DNA from: CAVSEK01 sp963726975
GTDB lineage: Bacteria > Actinomycetota > Actinomycetes > Mycobacteriales > SCTD01
Direction of reading: 5' to 3'
Length of the DNA stretch: 64,000 bases
Assembly: GCA_963726975.1 (NCBI GenBank)
Contig: CAVSEK010000001.1
Coordinates: forward strand, 461,864-525,863
Shown here: piece by piece, positions 11,341-20,705 of the stretch
Layout of the letters: every line of letters starts with the position of its first letter
Numbering within the stretch: the stretch's first letter is position 1
The notes under the pieces: model-generated
Told to the model about the DNA's origin: nothing
Seen by the model: only the letters and a program-made list of their open reading frames with translations
Databases searched by the model: none
Position numbers and translations under genes: made by a program

Positions 11341-12459
11341 TCAGGCGGCCGCGGCCCGGCGACGGGCGGCGCGGCGACCCAGGTAGGCGAAGCGGATCGA
11401 CCCCACGACGCCGCGGGGGGCCAGCAGCATGACCAGCACGAGCATCACCCCGTAGACGAGCGGGGCGATGTTCGCGGCCTGCGCGCTGCTGAGCCCGGCG
11501 TCCAGACCGCGGTCGGTGATGAACGGCTGGGCGAAGACGAGCAGCGCCGCGCCGAGGACCGCGCCGGTGAGGCTGCCGAGCCCGCCGATGACCATGCCCG
11601 TGAGCAGGCCCAGCGACAGGACGACGGTGAAGCTCGTCGGCGCGGCGAGCCGGCCGACCACGGCGAGCAGCGCGCCGGCGACCCCGGCGCAGGCCGCGCT
11701 CACGACGAAGGCGAGGACCCGGGCCCGGCCCAGGTCGATGCCGGCGAGCTGCGCGGCGACCTCGTCGTCGCGCACGGCCCGCCACTGCCGGCCGACCCGG
11801 CTGGTGAGCAGGTTGCTCAGCAGCAGCAGCACGACCAGCGCCAGCGCCCACCCGTAGTAGGCCAGGTAGGTCGCCCCGGTCGGCCGGGCGCCGCCGAGGC
11901 CCTCGACGAGCGAGCTGAACCAGTCGGGGGCGCGCGGCGGGCGCACGCGCAGGCCCTGCTCGCCGCCCAGCAGGTCGTCGTAGCGGATCGCGAGCCCGGG
12001 CAGCCCGACCGCGAGCGCCAGCGTGGCGCCGGCGAGGTAGGGGCCGTGCAACCGGGCAGCGGCGATCGCCGACCACGAACCCGACGAGGCTGGCGGTGAC
12101 GACGGACGCCAGGACGATGACGAGGAAGGGCAGGCCCTCCTGCCGCTCGAGCAGGACCGCCGTCGTGTAGGCGCCGACGGCCATGAGCGCGCCGTGCCCG
12201 AGGCTGATCTGCCCGTTGATGCCGGTGAGCACGCTCAGCCCGGCGACCGCGGGGACGTAGTAGGCCATCGAGGCCAGCTGCGAGGCCCGGAACGGGTCGA
12301 CCGCCAGCAGCAGCAGGACGATCCCGACGTACGCCAGGACCATGAGCGCGAGGTGCGTGAGCAGCGTGCTGCCCAGCCCCCGTCGGCCGGGGCGGCAGGG
12401 ACGGCGGTGCCGGGCTCGGCGCCCGGCTCGCGGCGCGGCTCGTCGGTGCGGGTGGTCAT
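11341..12459 (-). CDS. livM: Branched-chain amino-acid-type ABC permease LivM (frameshifted)
   Basis: This is an inner-membrane permease. The N-terminus MTTRTDEPRREPG is hydrophilic; after a frameshift near 12380 come the first membrane spans and the LivM/LivH signature GLSVLTGINGQISLGHGALM. A second frameshift near 12060 leads to GPYLAGATLALAVGLPGLAI, then the family motif GRQWRAVRDDEVAAQLAGID and GLGSLTGAVLGAALL. The last frame ends in an Arg/Ala-rich cytoplasmic tail. The corrected length of about 372 residues is normal for LivM. It is preceded by livH and followed by livK. Confidence 0.87.
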
Positions 12460-12460
12460 C

Positions 12461-13345
12461 TCACACCTTCCTGGCGACGCTGCTGGAGAACAGGCCGCCG
12501 GGCCGCAGCAGCAGCACGGCGACGAGGATGACGAGCGCGGCGAGCGTGACGAGCTCGCTGCCGAGGTAGCCCGAGACGTACGACGAGGTCAGCCCCAGGA
12601 CGGCGCCGCCGACGAGCGCGCCGACGAAGCTGTCCAGGCCGCCGAGCACCGCGGCGACGAAGCCGAAGACGACCACGCCCTGCATGTACTGCGGCGAGAC
12701 GAGCCCGCCGCCGGCGATGAGCAGGCCGGCGAGCGAGCCGAACAGCCCGGCCAGCGCCCAGCCGAGCGTGAGCATCCGCCCGACCCGGACGCCGAGCAGG
12801 CGGGCGACCTCCTGGCCGAAGGCCGCGGCGCGCATCTGCAGGCCCAGGCTGGTCGCGGAGAACAGCAGCAGCAGCGCGACCATCGCCACGAGCACGGCGC
12901 CGTACTTCCAGAGGTCGTTCGCGCGTGAGCGAGACGGTCGGTGTCGCCGAACTCGACAGCCCGTTGAGCGAGAACGGCGCCGGGAACGCCTCGAGCACGT
13001 TGCCGAACAGGATGGCGGCGAGCGCCTCGATCGCGACGAAGATGCCCGAGCGTGACGATGACCGGGTTGATCTCCGGACCGTTCTCGACGGGCCGGACGA
13101 TGACCCGCTCGACGAACGCCGCCGAGCAGGAACCCGGCGGCGAGCGCGGCCGGCAGCGCCAGCCAGTACGACTGGCCGTGCTGGACGAGCTCGAGGGCCA
13201 GGTAGCTGGTGAACATGGCCTGCGCGCCCTGGGCGAAGTTGATGACCCGGGTGGCGCGGAAGATGAGGACCAGGCAGAGCGCGAACGCGGCGAAGACCAC
13301 GCCGAGCGTCAGCCCGGAGAGGGTGAAGTTCAGGAACTGCAGCAC
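12461..13345 (-). CDS. livH: Branched-chain amino-acid-type ABC permease LivH (frameshifted)
   Basis: This is the second transmembrane subunit. The GTG start gives LQFLNFTLSGLTLGVVFAAF and the signature INFAQGAQAMFTSYLALEL. The middle third (about 12920-13180) is scrambled by at least two indels; pieces in other frames, such as EAFPAPFSLNGLSSS, restore the expected sequence. The 3' part has ARLLGVRVGRMLTLGWALAG, GGLDSFVGALVGGAVLGLTSS and LLLRPGGLFSS. The total length of about 295 codons is normal. The stop is immediately followed by the livM start. Confidence 0.86.
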   Translation of the reverse strand: MLQFLNFTLSGLTLGVVFAAFALCLVLIFRATRVINFAQGAQAMFTSYLALELVQHGQSYWLALPAALAAGFLLGGVRRAGHRPARRERSGDQPGHRHARASSSRSRRSPPSCSATCSRRSRRRSRSTGCRVRRHRPSRSRANDLWKYGAVLVAMVALLLLFSATSLGLQMRAAAFGQEVARLLGVRVGRMLTLGWALAGLFGSLAGLLIAGGGLVSPQYMQGVVVFGFVAAVLGGLDSFVGALVGGAVLGLTSSYVSGYLGSELVTLAALVILVAVLLLRPGGLFSSSVARKV

Positions 13346-13383
13346 GGTCGCTCCCGGGAGGGGGTACGAGGGCCGGGCGGGCC

Positions 13384-14086
<703 letters not shown>

Positions 14087-14087
14087 G

Positions 14088-14923
14088 TCAGGCCTCCCCG
14101 CCGGCAGGGGCGTGCTCGTGCTGGACCTCGTCGCCGAGGTAGGCCGAGAGCACGGCCGGGTCGGTGCGCACCTCGTCGGGGGTGCCGTCGGCGATGACCT
14201 TGCCGAAGTCGAGGACGGTGATCCGCTCGCAGACCCGCATGACGAGGTCCATGTGGTGCTCGACGAGCATCACCGACGTGCGGCCCGACAGCGCCGTGAT
14301 CGTGTCGCCGAGCTCGTCCATCTCGTCGTTGGACAACCCGGCCGCCGGCTCGTCGAGCAGCAGCAGCTCGGGCTCCGCGACGAGCGCGCGGGCCAGCGCG
14401 ACGCGCTTCTGCACCGGGTAGGGCAGCGACCCCGGGTAGCGGTCGGCGACGTCGGCGGCGCCGAGCTCGGCGAGCACCGCGTAGGCCCGGTCGCGCAGGG
14501 CACGCTCGTCGCGGTCGCTGCGCGGGAGCCCGAGCAGCGCGCTGACGAAGCCCGACCGGCTGCGCGGCCCGCCCCGGTGACCACGTTGTCGAGCACGGTG
14601 AGCCCGGGGAAGAGCCCCACGCCCTGCAGCGTGCGGCTGATGCCGAGGCCGGCGAGCTGGTGCGGCCGCAGGCCGCGCAGCTCCTCGTCGCGCCAGCGCA
14701 GGTCGCCCTCCGACGGCGCCAGGAAGCCGCAGACGACGTTGAAGAGCGTCGTCTTGCCGGCGCCGTTGGGGCCGATGACCCCGTGCACCTCGCCGGGCAG
14801 CACCGTCAGCGAGACGTCGTCGAGGGCGGTGAGCCCGCCGAACCGGACCGTCACCCCGCGGACCTCGAAGCTGCTGCTCGCCGTGGCGCCGACCTCAGGG
14901 GCCGCGCCGGTCGAGGTGCTCAC
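14088..14923 (-). CDS. livG: Branched-chain amino-acid-type ABC ATPase LivG (one frameshift)
   Basis: This is the first gene of the liv operon. After a short Ser/Thr/Ala-rich leader the ATPase domain starts SFEVRGVTVRFGGLTALDDV with Walker A GPNGAGKTT and FNVVCGFLAPSEG. It continues SRTLQGVGLFPGLTVLDNVV, which is characteristic of LivG. A frameshift near 14575 moves to the second half with LPYPVQKRVALARALV, Walker B LLLLDEPAAGLSNDE and LVEHHMDLVM. In the signature region the usual LSxGQ is replaced by LPYPVQ, a known LivG variant. The 179 bp before the gene should hold the operon promoter, but I find no convincing hexamers there. Confidence 0.9.
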
Positions 14924-15102
14924 GCCGTCCGTCCTCGCGCCATGCCGCGGCTCCCTCGGTCGTCGCTGCGGGCCGGAGCCCACCCGGTCGTCCGTGACCG
15001 GGACCACATGGACCGCACGCCGGGGGCGCCCCGACAGGCACCCTCCGGTCGTGCTGCGTTCGTGACCCGCCCGTGACCGGCGGTCCACCGTCCGGGCCGG
15101 GG

Positions 15103-15726
15103 TCAGGGACGCGCTGCCGCGCTCCCGGCCCAGCGCGCGCCGTACGGCCGGACCTCCGCCGTGCGCAGGTCCTCGGCACCGCCCGCCGGCCGGTCGAGGC
15201 GCACCTCCAGGCGCGCGTCGGCGAGGCCCTCCACGAGGCCCTCGCCCCACTCGACGACGACGACGCTGCTCGGCAGGTCGGCGTCGAGGTCGAGGTCGTC
15301 GAGCTCGAGCCCCGGCGCGCCCGCGTCGCGCAGCCGGTAGGCGTCGACGTGCACCAGCGGCAGCGGCCCCCGGTGCACCCGGGCGAGGACGAAGGTCGGG
15401 CTGGTCACCGGCCCGCGCACGCCGAGACCGTCGCCGATGCCCGAGGTGAGCGCGGTCTTGCCCGCGCCGAGCGGGCCGGACAGCACGACGAGGTCACCCG
15501 GCCGCAGCAGGCCCGCCAGCCGCCGGCCGAGCGCGCGGGTCTGCTCCGGGGCCGGGAGCCGCAGGGGCACCGGCCGGACCAGCTCGGCGGGGGTGAGCGC
15601 GGTGAAGCCGAGCGCGGACCAGGACCCGTCGAGCGGCCCGGGCGCGCGCAGGTCGAGCGCGTCGCCGGGCGCGGCGAGGGCGGCGGCGACCTCCTCGGGC
15701 GCCCGCACCCACAGCGAGGTGCTCAC
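15103..15726 (-). CDS. tsaE: tRNA t6A-synthesis ATPase TsaE with N-terminal extension
   Basis: This P-loop ATPase drives the TsaB-TsaD cycle in t6A synthesis. The core has Walker A GPLGAGKTAL, PVTSPTFVLARVH, VHVDAYRL and VVVEWGEGLVEG. It is intact, with 207 residues against about 155 for E. coli TsaE. The excess is an N-terminal block of about 55 residues (STSLWVRAPEEVAAALAAPG onward) without a recognised fold. The GTG start overlaps the preceding uracil-DNA glycosylase stop (GTGA). In related genomes tsaE directly precedes tsaB; here the liv operon and the ligase lie between them. Confidence 0.93.
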   Translation of the reverse strand: MSTSLWVRAPEEVAAALAAPGDALDLRAPGPLDGSWSALGFTALTPAELVRPVPLRLPAPEQTRALGRRLAGLLRPGDLVVLSGPLGAGKTALTSGIGDGLGVRGPVTSPTFVLARVHRGPLPLVHVDAYRLRDAGAPGLELDDLDLDADLPSSVVVVEWGEGLVEGLADARLEVRLDRPAGGAEDLRTAEVRPYGARWAGSAAARP

Positions 15727-16346
15727 GGCCCCTCCGCCAGGCGTACGGCCCGGGCGAGGTCCTCGCGCAGCAGCCGGCGCGGCTCGCCCGCCGGGCCCGA
15801 GCGGATCGCGGCGCTGGGGTGGTAGGTCGGCAGCACCCGGCGGCCGCCGACCTCGTGGACGCGACCGCGGACGGCGCCGAGCGCGACCGGCCCGAGGAAC
15901 CAGCGGGCCGACGACAGCCCCAGGGCGACGACCACCACCGGGTCGAGCAGCTCGAGCTGCCGCTCGACCCAGCCGCGGCAGTGCGCCGACTCGGCCGGTC
16001 GCGGCGGCCGGTTCGCCGGCGGCCGGCACTTGAGCGTGTTGAGGACCGCCGTGCGCGCGCGGTCGCCGCCGACCTCGGCGAGCAGCTGGTCGAGCAGCTG
16101 CCCGCTGCGGCCCACGAACGGCTCGCCGGTCAGGTCCTCCTGCGCGCCCGGGGCCTCGCCGACGACGAGCAGCCGGGCGCCGGCCGGGGCGCTGCCGACG
16201 ACCACGCGGGTGCGGGTGGTCGCGAGCTCCGGGCAGGCCGTGCAGGTGCGCACGTCGTCGGCGAGCGCGCCCCAGTCGGGTGCGGCCCGGGCGCGCGCGT
16301 CGACCTCGGCCGCCGCCTGCCGCACGGCCGGCGGCAGACCCCTCAC
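15723..16346 (-). CDS. Family-4 [4Fe-4S] uracil-DNA glycosylase
   Basis: This enzyme removes uracil from DNA in base-excision repair. It is intact at 207 residues. The diagnostic pieces are CTACPELATTRTRVV, the active-site loop VVGEAPGAQEDLTGEPFVGR and the C-terminal LPTYHPSAAIR. Four cysteines are placed as the cluster ligands: two in CTAC, one in LKCRPP and one in SAHCRGW. The GEAPG form of the first motif indicates family 4 (UDGa) rather than Ung. The start GTG lies in the third unit of an 11-bp tandem repeat. Confidence 0.93.
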   Translation of the reverse strand: MRGLPPAVRQAAAEVDARARAAPDWGALADDVRTCTACPELATTRTRVVVGSAPAGARLLVVGEAPGAQEDLTGEPFVGRSGQLLDQLLAEVGGDRARTAVLNTLKCRPPANRPPRPAESAHCRGWVERQLELLDPVVVVALGLSSARWFLGPVALGAVRGRVHEVGGRRVLPTYHPSAAIRSGPAGEPRRLLREDLARAVRLAEGP

Positions 16347-16373
16347 GCCCCCCTCACGCCCCCCTCACGCCCC
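16341..16373. repeat. Three perfect 11-bp tandem units at a translation start
   Basis: The unit cctcacgcccc occurs three times without change. On the coding (minus) strand each unit carries a G-run followed by GTGA. The first GTGA belongs to the hydrolase stop and the third provides the glycosylase start. Because 11 is not a multiple of 3, the successive GTGs lie in different frames, each followed at once by a stop that overlaps the next GTG. Confidence 0.85.
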
Positions 16374-17442
16374 GCTCGCGCCCACCGCGACGCGGTCGGC
16401 CGCCCGCCGCAGCAGCGCCTGCAGGTGGGCGGAGACGACGTCGGCGCGCTCCAGCAGGGCCATGTGCCCCGCGCCCTCCACGACGACGAGGTGCGCGTCG
16501 GGCAGCGCGGCGGCGATCCCGCGGCTGTGCTCCTCGGGCGTCACGAGGTCGCGGGTGCCGACCAGGACGAGCACGTCGACCGCGCGGAGCACGTCGAGCG
16601 CGGCGAGCTTGTCGTGGCTCATGAACGTGTCGTAGAACTCCGCGATCACCTCGACCGGGCACTCCGCGGTCATCTGCTCGACGAAGCCGACGAGGGCGGG
16701 GCTCACGTCGCGGTCCCCGAAGGCGATCCGCCGGGCCACGAGGAAGGCCAGGTCGGTGCCCAGCCGGCGGGTCCGCTCGAACGCGGTGGGCCGCGAGCGC
16801 GCACCGCGGGTGAGCAGCGGCAGCGCCCGCCGGGTCAGCGGGGTGGCCGCCGCCGGCAGGCCGAAGGTGAGCTCGCGACAGCCGGCCCGCCGAGGTGCTG
16901 AGGAGCGCGACGGCGACCACCCGCGGGCCGAACAGCTCCGGCCGGGCGTCGGCCAGCGACATGACCGTCATCCCGCCCATCGAGTGCCCGACGAGCACGA
17001 CCGGGCCGGTCGGTGCGCAGGTCTCCAGCACCGCGGCGAGGTCGCGGCCGAGCTGGTCGATCGTGGCGTGCTCCGGGCTGCTGCGGCCGCTGCGGCCGTG
17101 GCTGCGCTGGTCCCACAGCACCAGGCGCACCCCGGGCCCGGCGAGCGCCTGCCGCTGGTAGTGCCAGACGGCGAGCTGCTGGGTGTAGCCGTGGCAGAGC
17201 ACGACGGTCAGCGGGGCGTCCGGGCGCCGACCTCCTCGACGTGCAGCGGCACCCCGTCGTCGGCGACCACCCGGCGCACCCGGTCGGCGGGCAGCGCGAA
17301 GAACGGCTGCCCGGCCTCCGGGTCGGGCGCCAGGCGCACCCGACCGACGGCGTAGCGCTCCGCGGCGAGCCCCGCCGCGACGCCGGTGACGACGAGCCCG
17401 GCGAGCCCGCCGGCGACGCCGGCGCGCGCCCAGGGCGCTCAC
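16365..17442 (-). CDS. Alpha/beta hydrolase (frameshifted)
   Basis: This is a serine hydrolase of unknown substrate between alr and the glycosylase gene, a position often held by a hydrolase in actinobacteria. The N-terminus has a hydrophobic segment (AGLVVTGVAAGLAAERYAVG after correction near 17426), so it may be membrane-anchored. Then come LTVVLCHGYTQQLAVW, the oxyanion-region histidine HG, the nucleophile elbow VGHSMGGM, the acid in LVGTRDLVTP and the histidine in GAGHMALLE. Frameshifts lie near 17426, 17225 and 16880-16740. The GTG start overlaps the alr stop. The corrected length is about 359 residues. Confidence 0.82.
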
Positions 17443-18551
17443 GCGTACGTCCGGGGCACCCGGGCACCGACCCGCGTGACGACCTCGTAGTCGATGGTGC
17501 CGAGCACGTCGGCCCACTCCTGCGCGGTCGGCTCGCCGTCGTCGCCGGGGCCGAAGAGCAGCACCTCGTCGCCGGCGCTCACCGGCGTCGTCGCCGACGT
17601 CGAGGACGAACTGGTCCATGCAGACGGTCCCGGCGACGGTGCGGCGCCGCCCGCCGAGCTGCACCGGCAGCGGCGTTGGTGCCGGCGCGCGGCACCCCGT
17701 CGGCGTAGCCGAGCGGCACCAGCGCGAGGGTCGTCTCGCGCTCGGTCGTGTAGCGGTGCAGGTAGCTCACGCCCGGCCCCGCCGGCACCCGCTTGACCAG
17801 CGCCACGCGGCCGGCGAGCGTCATCGCGGGCCGCAGGCCGTAAGTCGGCCGGGCTGCCCAGCTGCGGCACCGGCGACAGGCCGTAGAGCGCGACACCGGG
17901 ACGCACGAGGTCGTAGTGCGTGGCGGGCGCCGTGAGGGTGGCGGCGGAGTTGGCCAGGTGCCGCACCTGCGGGACGCACGCCCGCCCGCGCCGCGACCTC
18001 CAGCGCCTCGGCGAAGACCGCCGACTGCCGCAGTTGACCGGGTGGTCGGGCCCGCCGTCGGCGAAGGCGAAGTGGCTCCAGACGCCGACGACCTCGACGC
18101 CGTCGGTCCGCGCGGCCTGCGCGCACAGCCCGGGCCAGTCCTCGACGGTCGCGCCGCCCCGGGACAGGCCGGTGTCGACCTTGAGGTGCACCCGGGCCGT
18201 ACGGCCGGTCCGCGCGGCAGCCTCCGCCGCCCGGCGCAGCTCGGCGAGGTCGTAGATCCCGAGGTCGACGCCCGCGGCGACCGCCGGCGCGAGGTCCTCC
18301 TGCGGGGAGGACAGCCAGGCGAGCACGGGCGCCTCGATCCCGGCCGCGCGCAGGCCGAGGGCCTCCTCGAGGAAGGCGACGCCCAGCCACGCCGCGCCGC
18401 CGGCGAGCACCGCGCGGCGCTGCGGCACCAGCCCGTGGCCGTAGCCGTCGGCCTTCACGACGGCCATCACGCCCGCGGCGCCGGCGAGCTCGTCGAGGCG
18501 CCGCGTGTTGGCGGTGATGGCGGCGAGGTCGATGCGCGCCTCGCTCCTCAT
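17439..18551 (-). CDS. alr: Alanine racemase (several frameshifts)
   Basis: This PLP enzyme makes D-alanine for peptidoglycan. The start ATG has a GGGAGG site and gives MRSEARIDLAAITANTRRLD. The PLP lysine is K33 in AVVKADGYGHG. Other conserved pieces are HLKVDTGLSRGG, VGVWSHFAFADG, RHLANSAATL and YDLVRPGVALYGL. The catalytic tyrosine region GVSYLHRYTTERE and LVPLGYADGVPR lies in another frame. At least four indels between about 18035 and 17580 break the gene. The C-terminus EWADVLGTIDYEVVTRVG is normal. The start overlaps the nnrE/D stop (ATGA). Confidence 0.9.
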   Translation of the reverse strand: MRSEARIDLAAITANTRRLDELAGAAGVMAVVKADGYGHGLVPQRRAVLAGGAAWLGVAFLEEALGLRAAGIEAPVLAWLSSPQEDLAPAVAAGVDLGIYDLAELRRAAEAAARTGRTARVHLKVDTGLSRGGATVEDWPGLCAQAARTDGVEVVGVWSHFAFADGGPDHPVNCGSRRSSPRRWRSRRGRACVPQVRHLANSAATLTAPATHYDLVRPGVALYGLSPVPQLGSPADLRPAARDDARRPRGAGQAGAGGAGRELPAPLHDRARDDPRAGAARLRRRGAARRHQRRCRCSSAGGAAPSPGPSAWTSSSSTSATTPVSAGDEVLLFGPGDDGEPTAQEWADVLGTIDYEVVTRVGARVPRTYA

Positions 18552-19975
18552 GCCCTCCCCGCCATGCCCGGCAGTCTGGCAGCCAGCAGCTCGCGGACGG
18601 CGTCGGGCCACGCCGAGACGACCCGGCCCGCGCTCGTGGCCACCCCGTCGGAGGACAGCGTGCCGGCCCGGCCGTGCAGCAGCGCGGCGGCGCTCGCGGC
18701 CTCGAGCACCGGGAGCCCCTGGGCGAGCAGCGCTCCGCAGGCACCGCTGAGCACGTCGCCGGAGCCGGCGCTGGCGAGCGCCGGGGTGCCGGTGCGGTTG
18801 ACCCGCGCCGGCCCGTCGGGACCGGCGACGACCGTGGCGGCGCCCTTGAGCAGGACGTGCACGCCGAGCGCGCGGGCGAGCGCGCGGGCCGCGCCGACCC
18901 GGTCCGCGCCCACCTCGAGCCCGAACCGCTCGTACTCCCGGTCGTGCGGGGTCAGCAGCGTCGGGGCGTCCCGGCGCAGCCACCGCGGGTGCTGCGCGCA
19001 CAGCGTGAGCGCGTCGGCGTCGACGAGCACCGGCACGTCGGTCCCGAGCACGGCGCGGACGGTCTCGGCCGCCGCGTCGTCGGTGCCGAGCCCGGGTCCG
19101 ACCGCCCAGGCCTGCACGCGCCCCGCCTCGACGACCCCCGCCCCCCGGGCCTCGGTGACGACGACCTCCGGCCAGCGCAGCCGGACCTGCTCGGCGGGGT
19201 GCGCGGCGCCGGCGAAGCGCACCATGCCCGCCCCGGCGGCCACCGCCGCCCCGACCGCGAGCACGGCCGCACCGGGGTAGGTCGGCGAGCCGGCCGCCAC
19301 GCCGAGCACGCCGCGGTCGTACTTGTCGCGAGGGGTCCGCGGCAGCACGACGTCGGCCGGTTCCAGGGCCTCGACCGGCGCCGGCGGCAGGTGGGGGGCC
19401 AGCCCCAGGTCGACGAGCTCGACCCGCCCGGCGTGCTCGCGCCCCTCCCCGACGAGCAGCCCGGGCTTGTGCGTGCCGAAGGTGACGGTGCGCTCCGCGG
19501 TGACGGCCTCGCCGGCGACCGCGCCGGTGTCGGCGTCGACGCCGCTCGGCAGGTCGACGGCCAGGACGGGGCCGGCCGCCCGGCGCACGAGGTCGGCCGC
19601 GGCCTCGCGCAGCGGCCCGCGGCCGCCGATCCCGACGAGACCGTCGACGACGAGGTCGGCCGCACCCGGCGGGCCGGTCCGCCCGCCGGCGGCCCGCAGG
19701 GCGGCGAGCGCGTCGGCGCGCGGCTCACCGACGAGGGCAGCGGTCACCTGGGCGCCCCGCCGGGCGAGCAGGGCCCCCGCGAAGAGCGCGTCGGCGCCGT
19801 TGTCGCCGCCCCCGACGAGCAGCAGGACCCGCCGGCCGTACGTCCCGCCCATCGCGCGGCTGCACGCGTGCGCGAGGCCGGTCGACGCCCGAGCCATGAG
19901 GGTGCCGGGCGGCAGGGTGGCCGCCAGCGCCGCCTCGGCCGCCCGGACCTGCTCCACCGTGTGCGCCCGGATCAC
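18548..19975 (-). CDS. nnrE-nnrD: Bifunctional NAD(P)H-hydrate epimerase / ADP-dependent dehydratase
   Basis: This repairs damaged NADH and NADPH hydrates. It is an intact fusion of about 475 residues. The N-terminal YjeF_N-type epimerase half has LLVGGGDNGADALFAG (a variant of the usual GNNGGDG loop), VDGLVGIGGRGPLRE and DLPSGVDADTG. The C-terminal YjeF_C-type dehydratase half has PVLVDADALTL, LLTPHDREYERF and the ATP-site loop ASAGSGDVLSG. The dehydratase signature usually reads HPGE where this has HDRE. The GTG start has only a weak ribosome site. It is the first gene of the nnr-alr-hydrolase-udg-tsaE run. Confidence 0.93.
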   Translation of the reverse strand: MIRAHTVEQVRAAEAALAATLPPGTLMARASTGLAHACSRAMGGTYGRRVLLLVGGGDNGADALFAGALLARRGAQVTAALVGEPRADALAALRAAGGRTGPPGAADLVVDGLVGIGGRGPLREAAADLVRRAAGPVLAVDLPSGVDADTGAVAGEAVTAERTVTFGTHKPGLLVGEGREHAGRVELVDLGLAPHLPPAPVEALEPADVVLPRTPRDKYDRGVLGVAAGSPTYPGAAVLAVGAAVAAGAGMVRFAGAAHPAEQVRLRWPEVVVTEARGAGVVEAGRVQAWAVGPGLGTDDAAAETVRAVLGTDVPVLVDADALTLCAQHPRWLRRDAPTLLTPHDREYERFGLEVGADRVGAARALARALGVHVLLKGAATVVAGPDGPARVNRTGTPALASAGSGDVLSGACGALLAQGLPVLEAASAAALLHGRAGTLSSDGVATSAGRVVSAWPDAVRELLAARLPGMAGRA

Positions 19976-20342
19976 GCCGGGAGCCTGCCCCGTCGACGGC
20001 CGGCGCTCACCCCTGCGCGCCGGCCACCGCGTGCCCGCCCGCCGCCCGTCGCCGTCGCCCGTCCGCCCGCCGCCGTCAGCCCGTCCGCCCGGCTGGCCGG
20101 CCCGCCGCCGCCGGGGAGCACGGTGCTCCGCAGGGGCGTTGCGCCTCGCTGCGACGTGCGGCCGTCCGTTGCGCCCGGCCGCAACCGACCCGGCACCACC
20201 ACGTGCCCTGTCGGCGCACCGGACCGGGCCACCCCCGCGCTGGCCCCTCGTCCACCGGGGATCGCTGCTGCGGCACGCCGGCGCGCCGCGACCGCGATCC
20301 CCCTCCAGCCCGCCGCCGGAGCGACCCGTCACCCCCGGTGGC
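19976..20342. other. Gene-free 367-bp region with dyad elements
   Basis: No protein signal is convincing here. The region holds a 15-bp palindrome (20115-20129, ggagcac-g-gtgctcc) and two neighbouring short hairpins that share the gttgcg arm (20138-20155, with two G-T pairs, and 20168-20185, perfect 6 bp). It separates acpS from nnrE/D, so it should hold the acpS terminator and the promoter of the nnr-alr unit. The palindrome has the size of a repressor site. I found no clear -10/-35 pair. Confidence 0.5.
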
Positions 20343-20696
20343 TCAGGACTCGGCGACGACCACCGCCGTCGCGACGCCGCCGTCGTGCGACAGCGACAGG
20401 TGCCAGGTGGTGATGCCCTGCGCGCGGGCCTCGTCGGCGACCCGGCCGTGCAGCGCGAGCCGGGGCCGGCCGCGCTCGCCGACCACCACCTCGGCGTCGC
20501 GCCAGCGCAGCCCGCCCGGCGCACCGAGCGCCTTGGCGACCGCCTCCTTGGCCGCGAAGCGCGCCGCCAGCGACGCCACCGGCCGGTCCCGCTCGCCGTC
20601 GGTGAACAGGCGCGCGAGCAGGCCCGGTGTGCGCGCGAGGACCCGCTCCAGGCGGGCCACGTCCACGACGTCGATCCCGACGCCGACGACCGGCAC
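20343..20696 (-). CDS. acpS: Holo-[acyl-carrier-protein] synthase
   Basis: This transfers 4'-phosphopantetheine from CoA to acyl carrier protein. It is intact at 117 residues, the normal size of a trimeric AcpS. It has the magnesium-site motif GIDVVDVARLERVL, the second signature ARFAAKEAVAKALG and the end motif WHLSLSHDGG. The GTG start lies 9 bp after the glmS stop, so it is co-transcribed with glmS. Confidence 0.96.
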   Translation of the reverse strand: MPVVGVGIDVVDVARLERVLARTPGLLARLFTDGERDRPVASLAARFAAKEAVAKALGAPGGLRWRDAEVVVGERGRPRLALHGRVADEARAQGITTWHLSLSHDGGVATAVVVAES

Positions 20697-20705
20697 GACG
20701 GTCCG

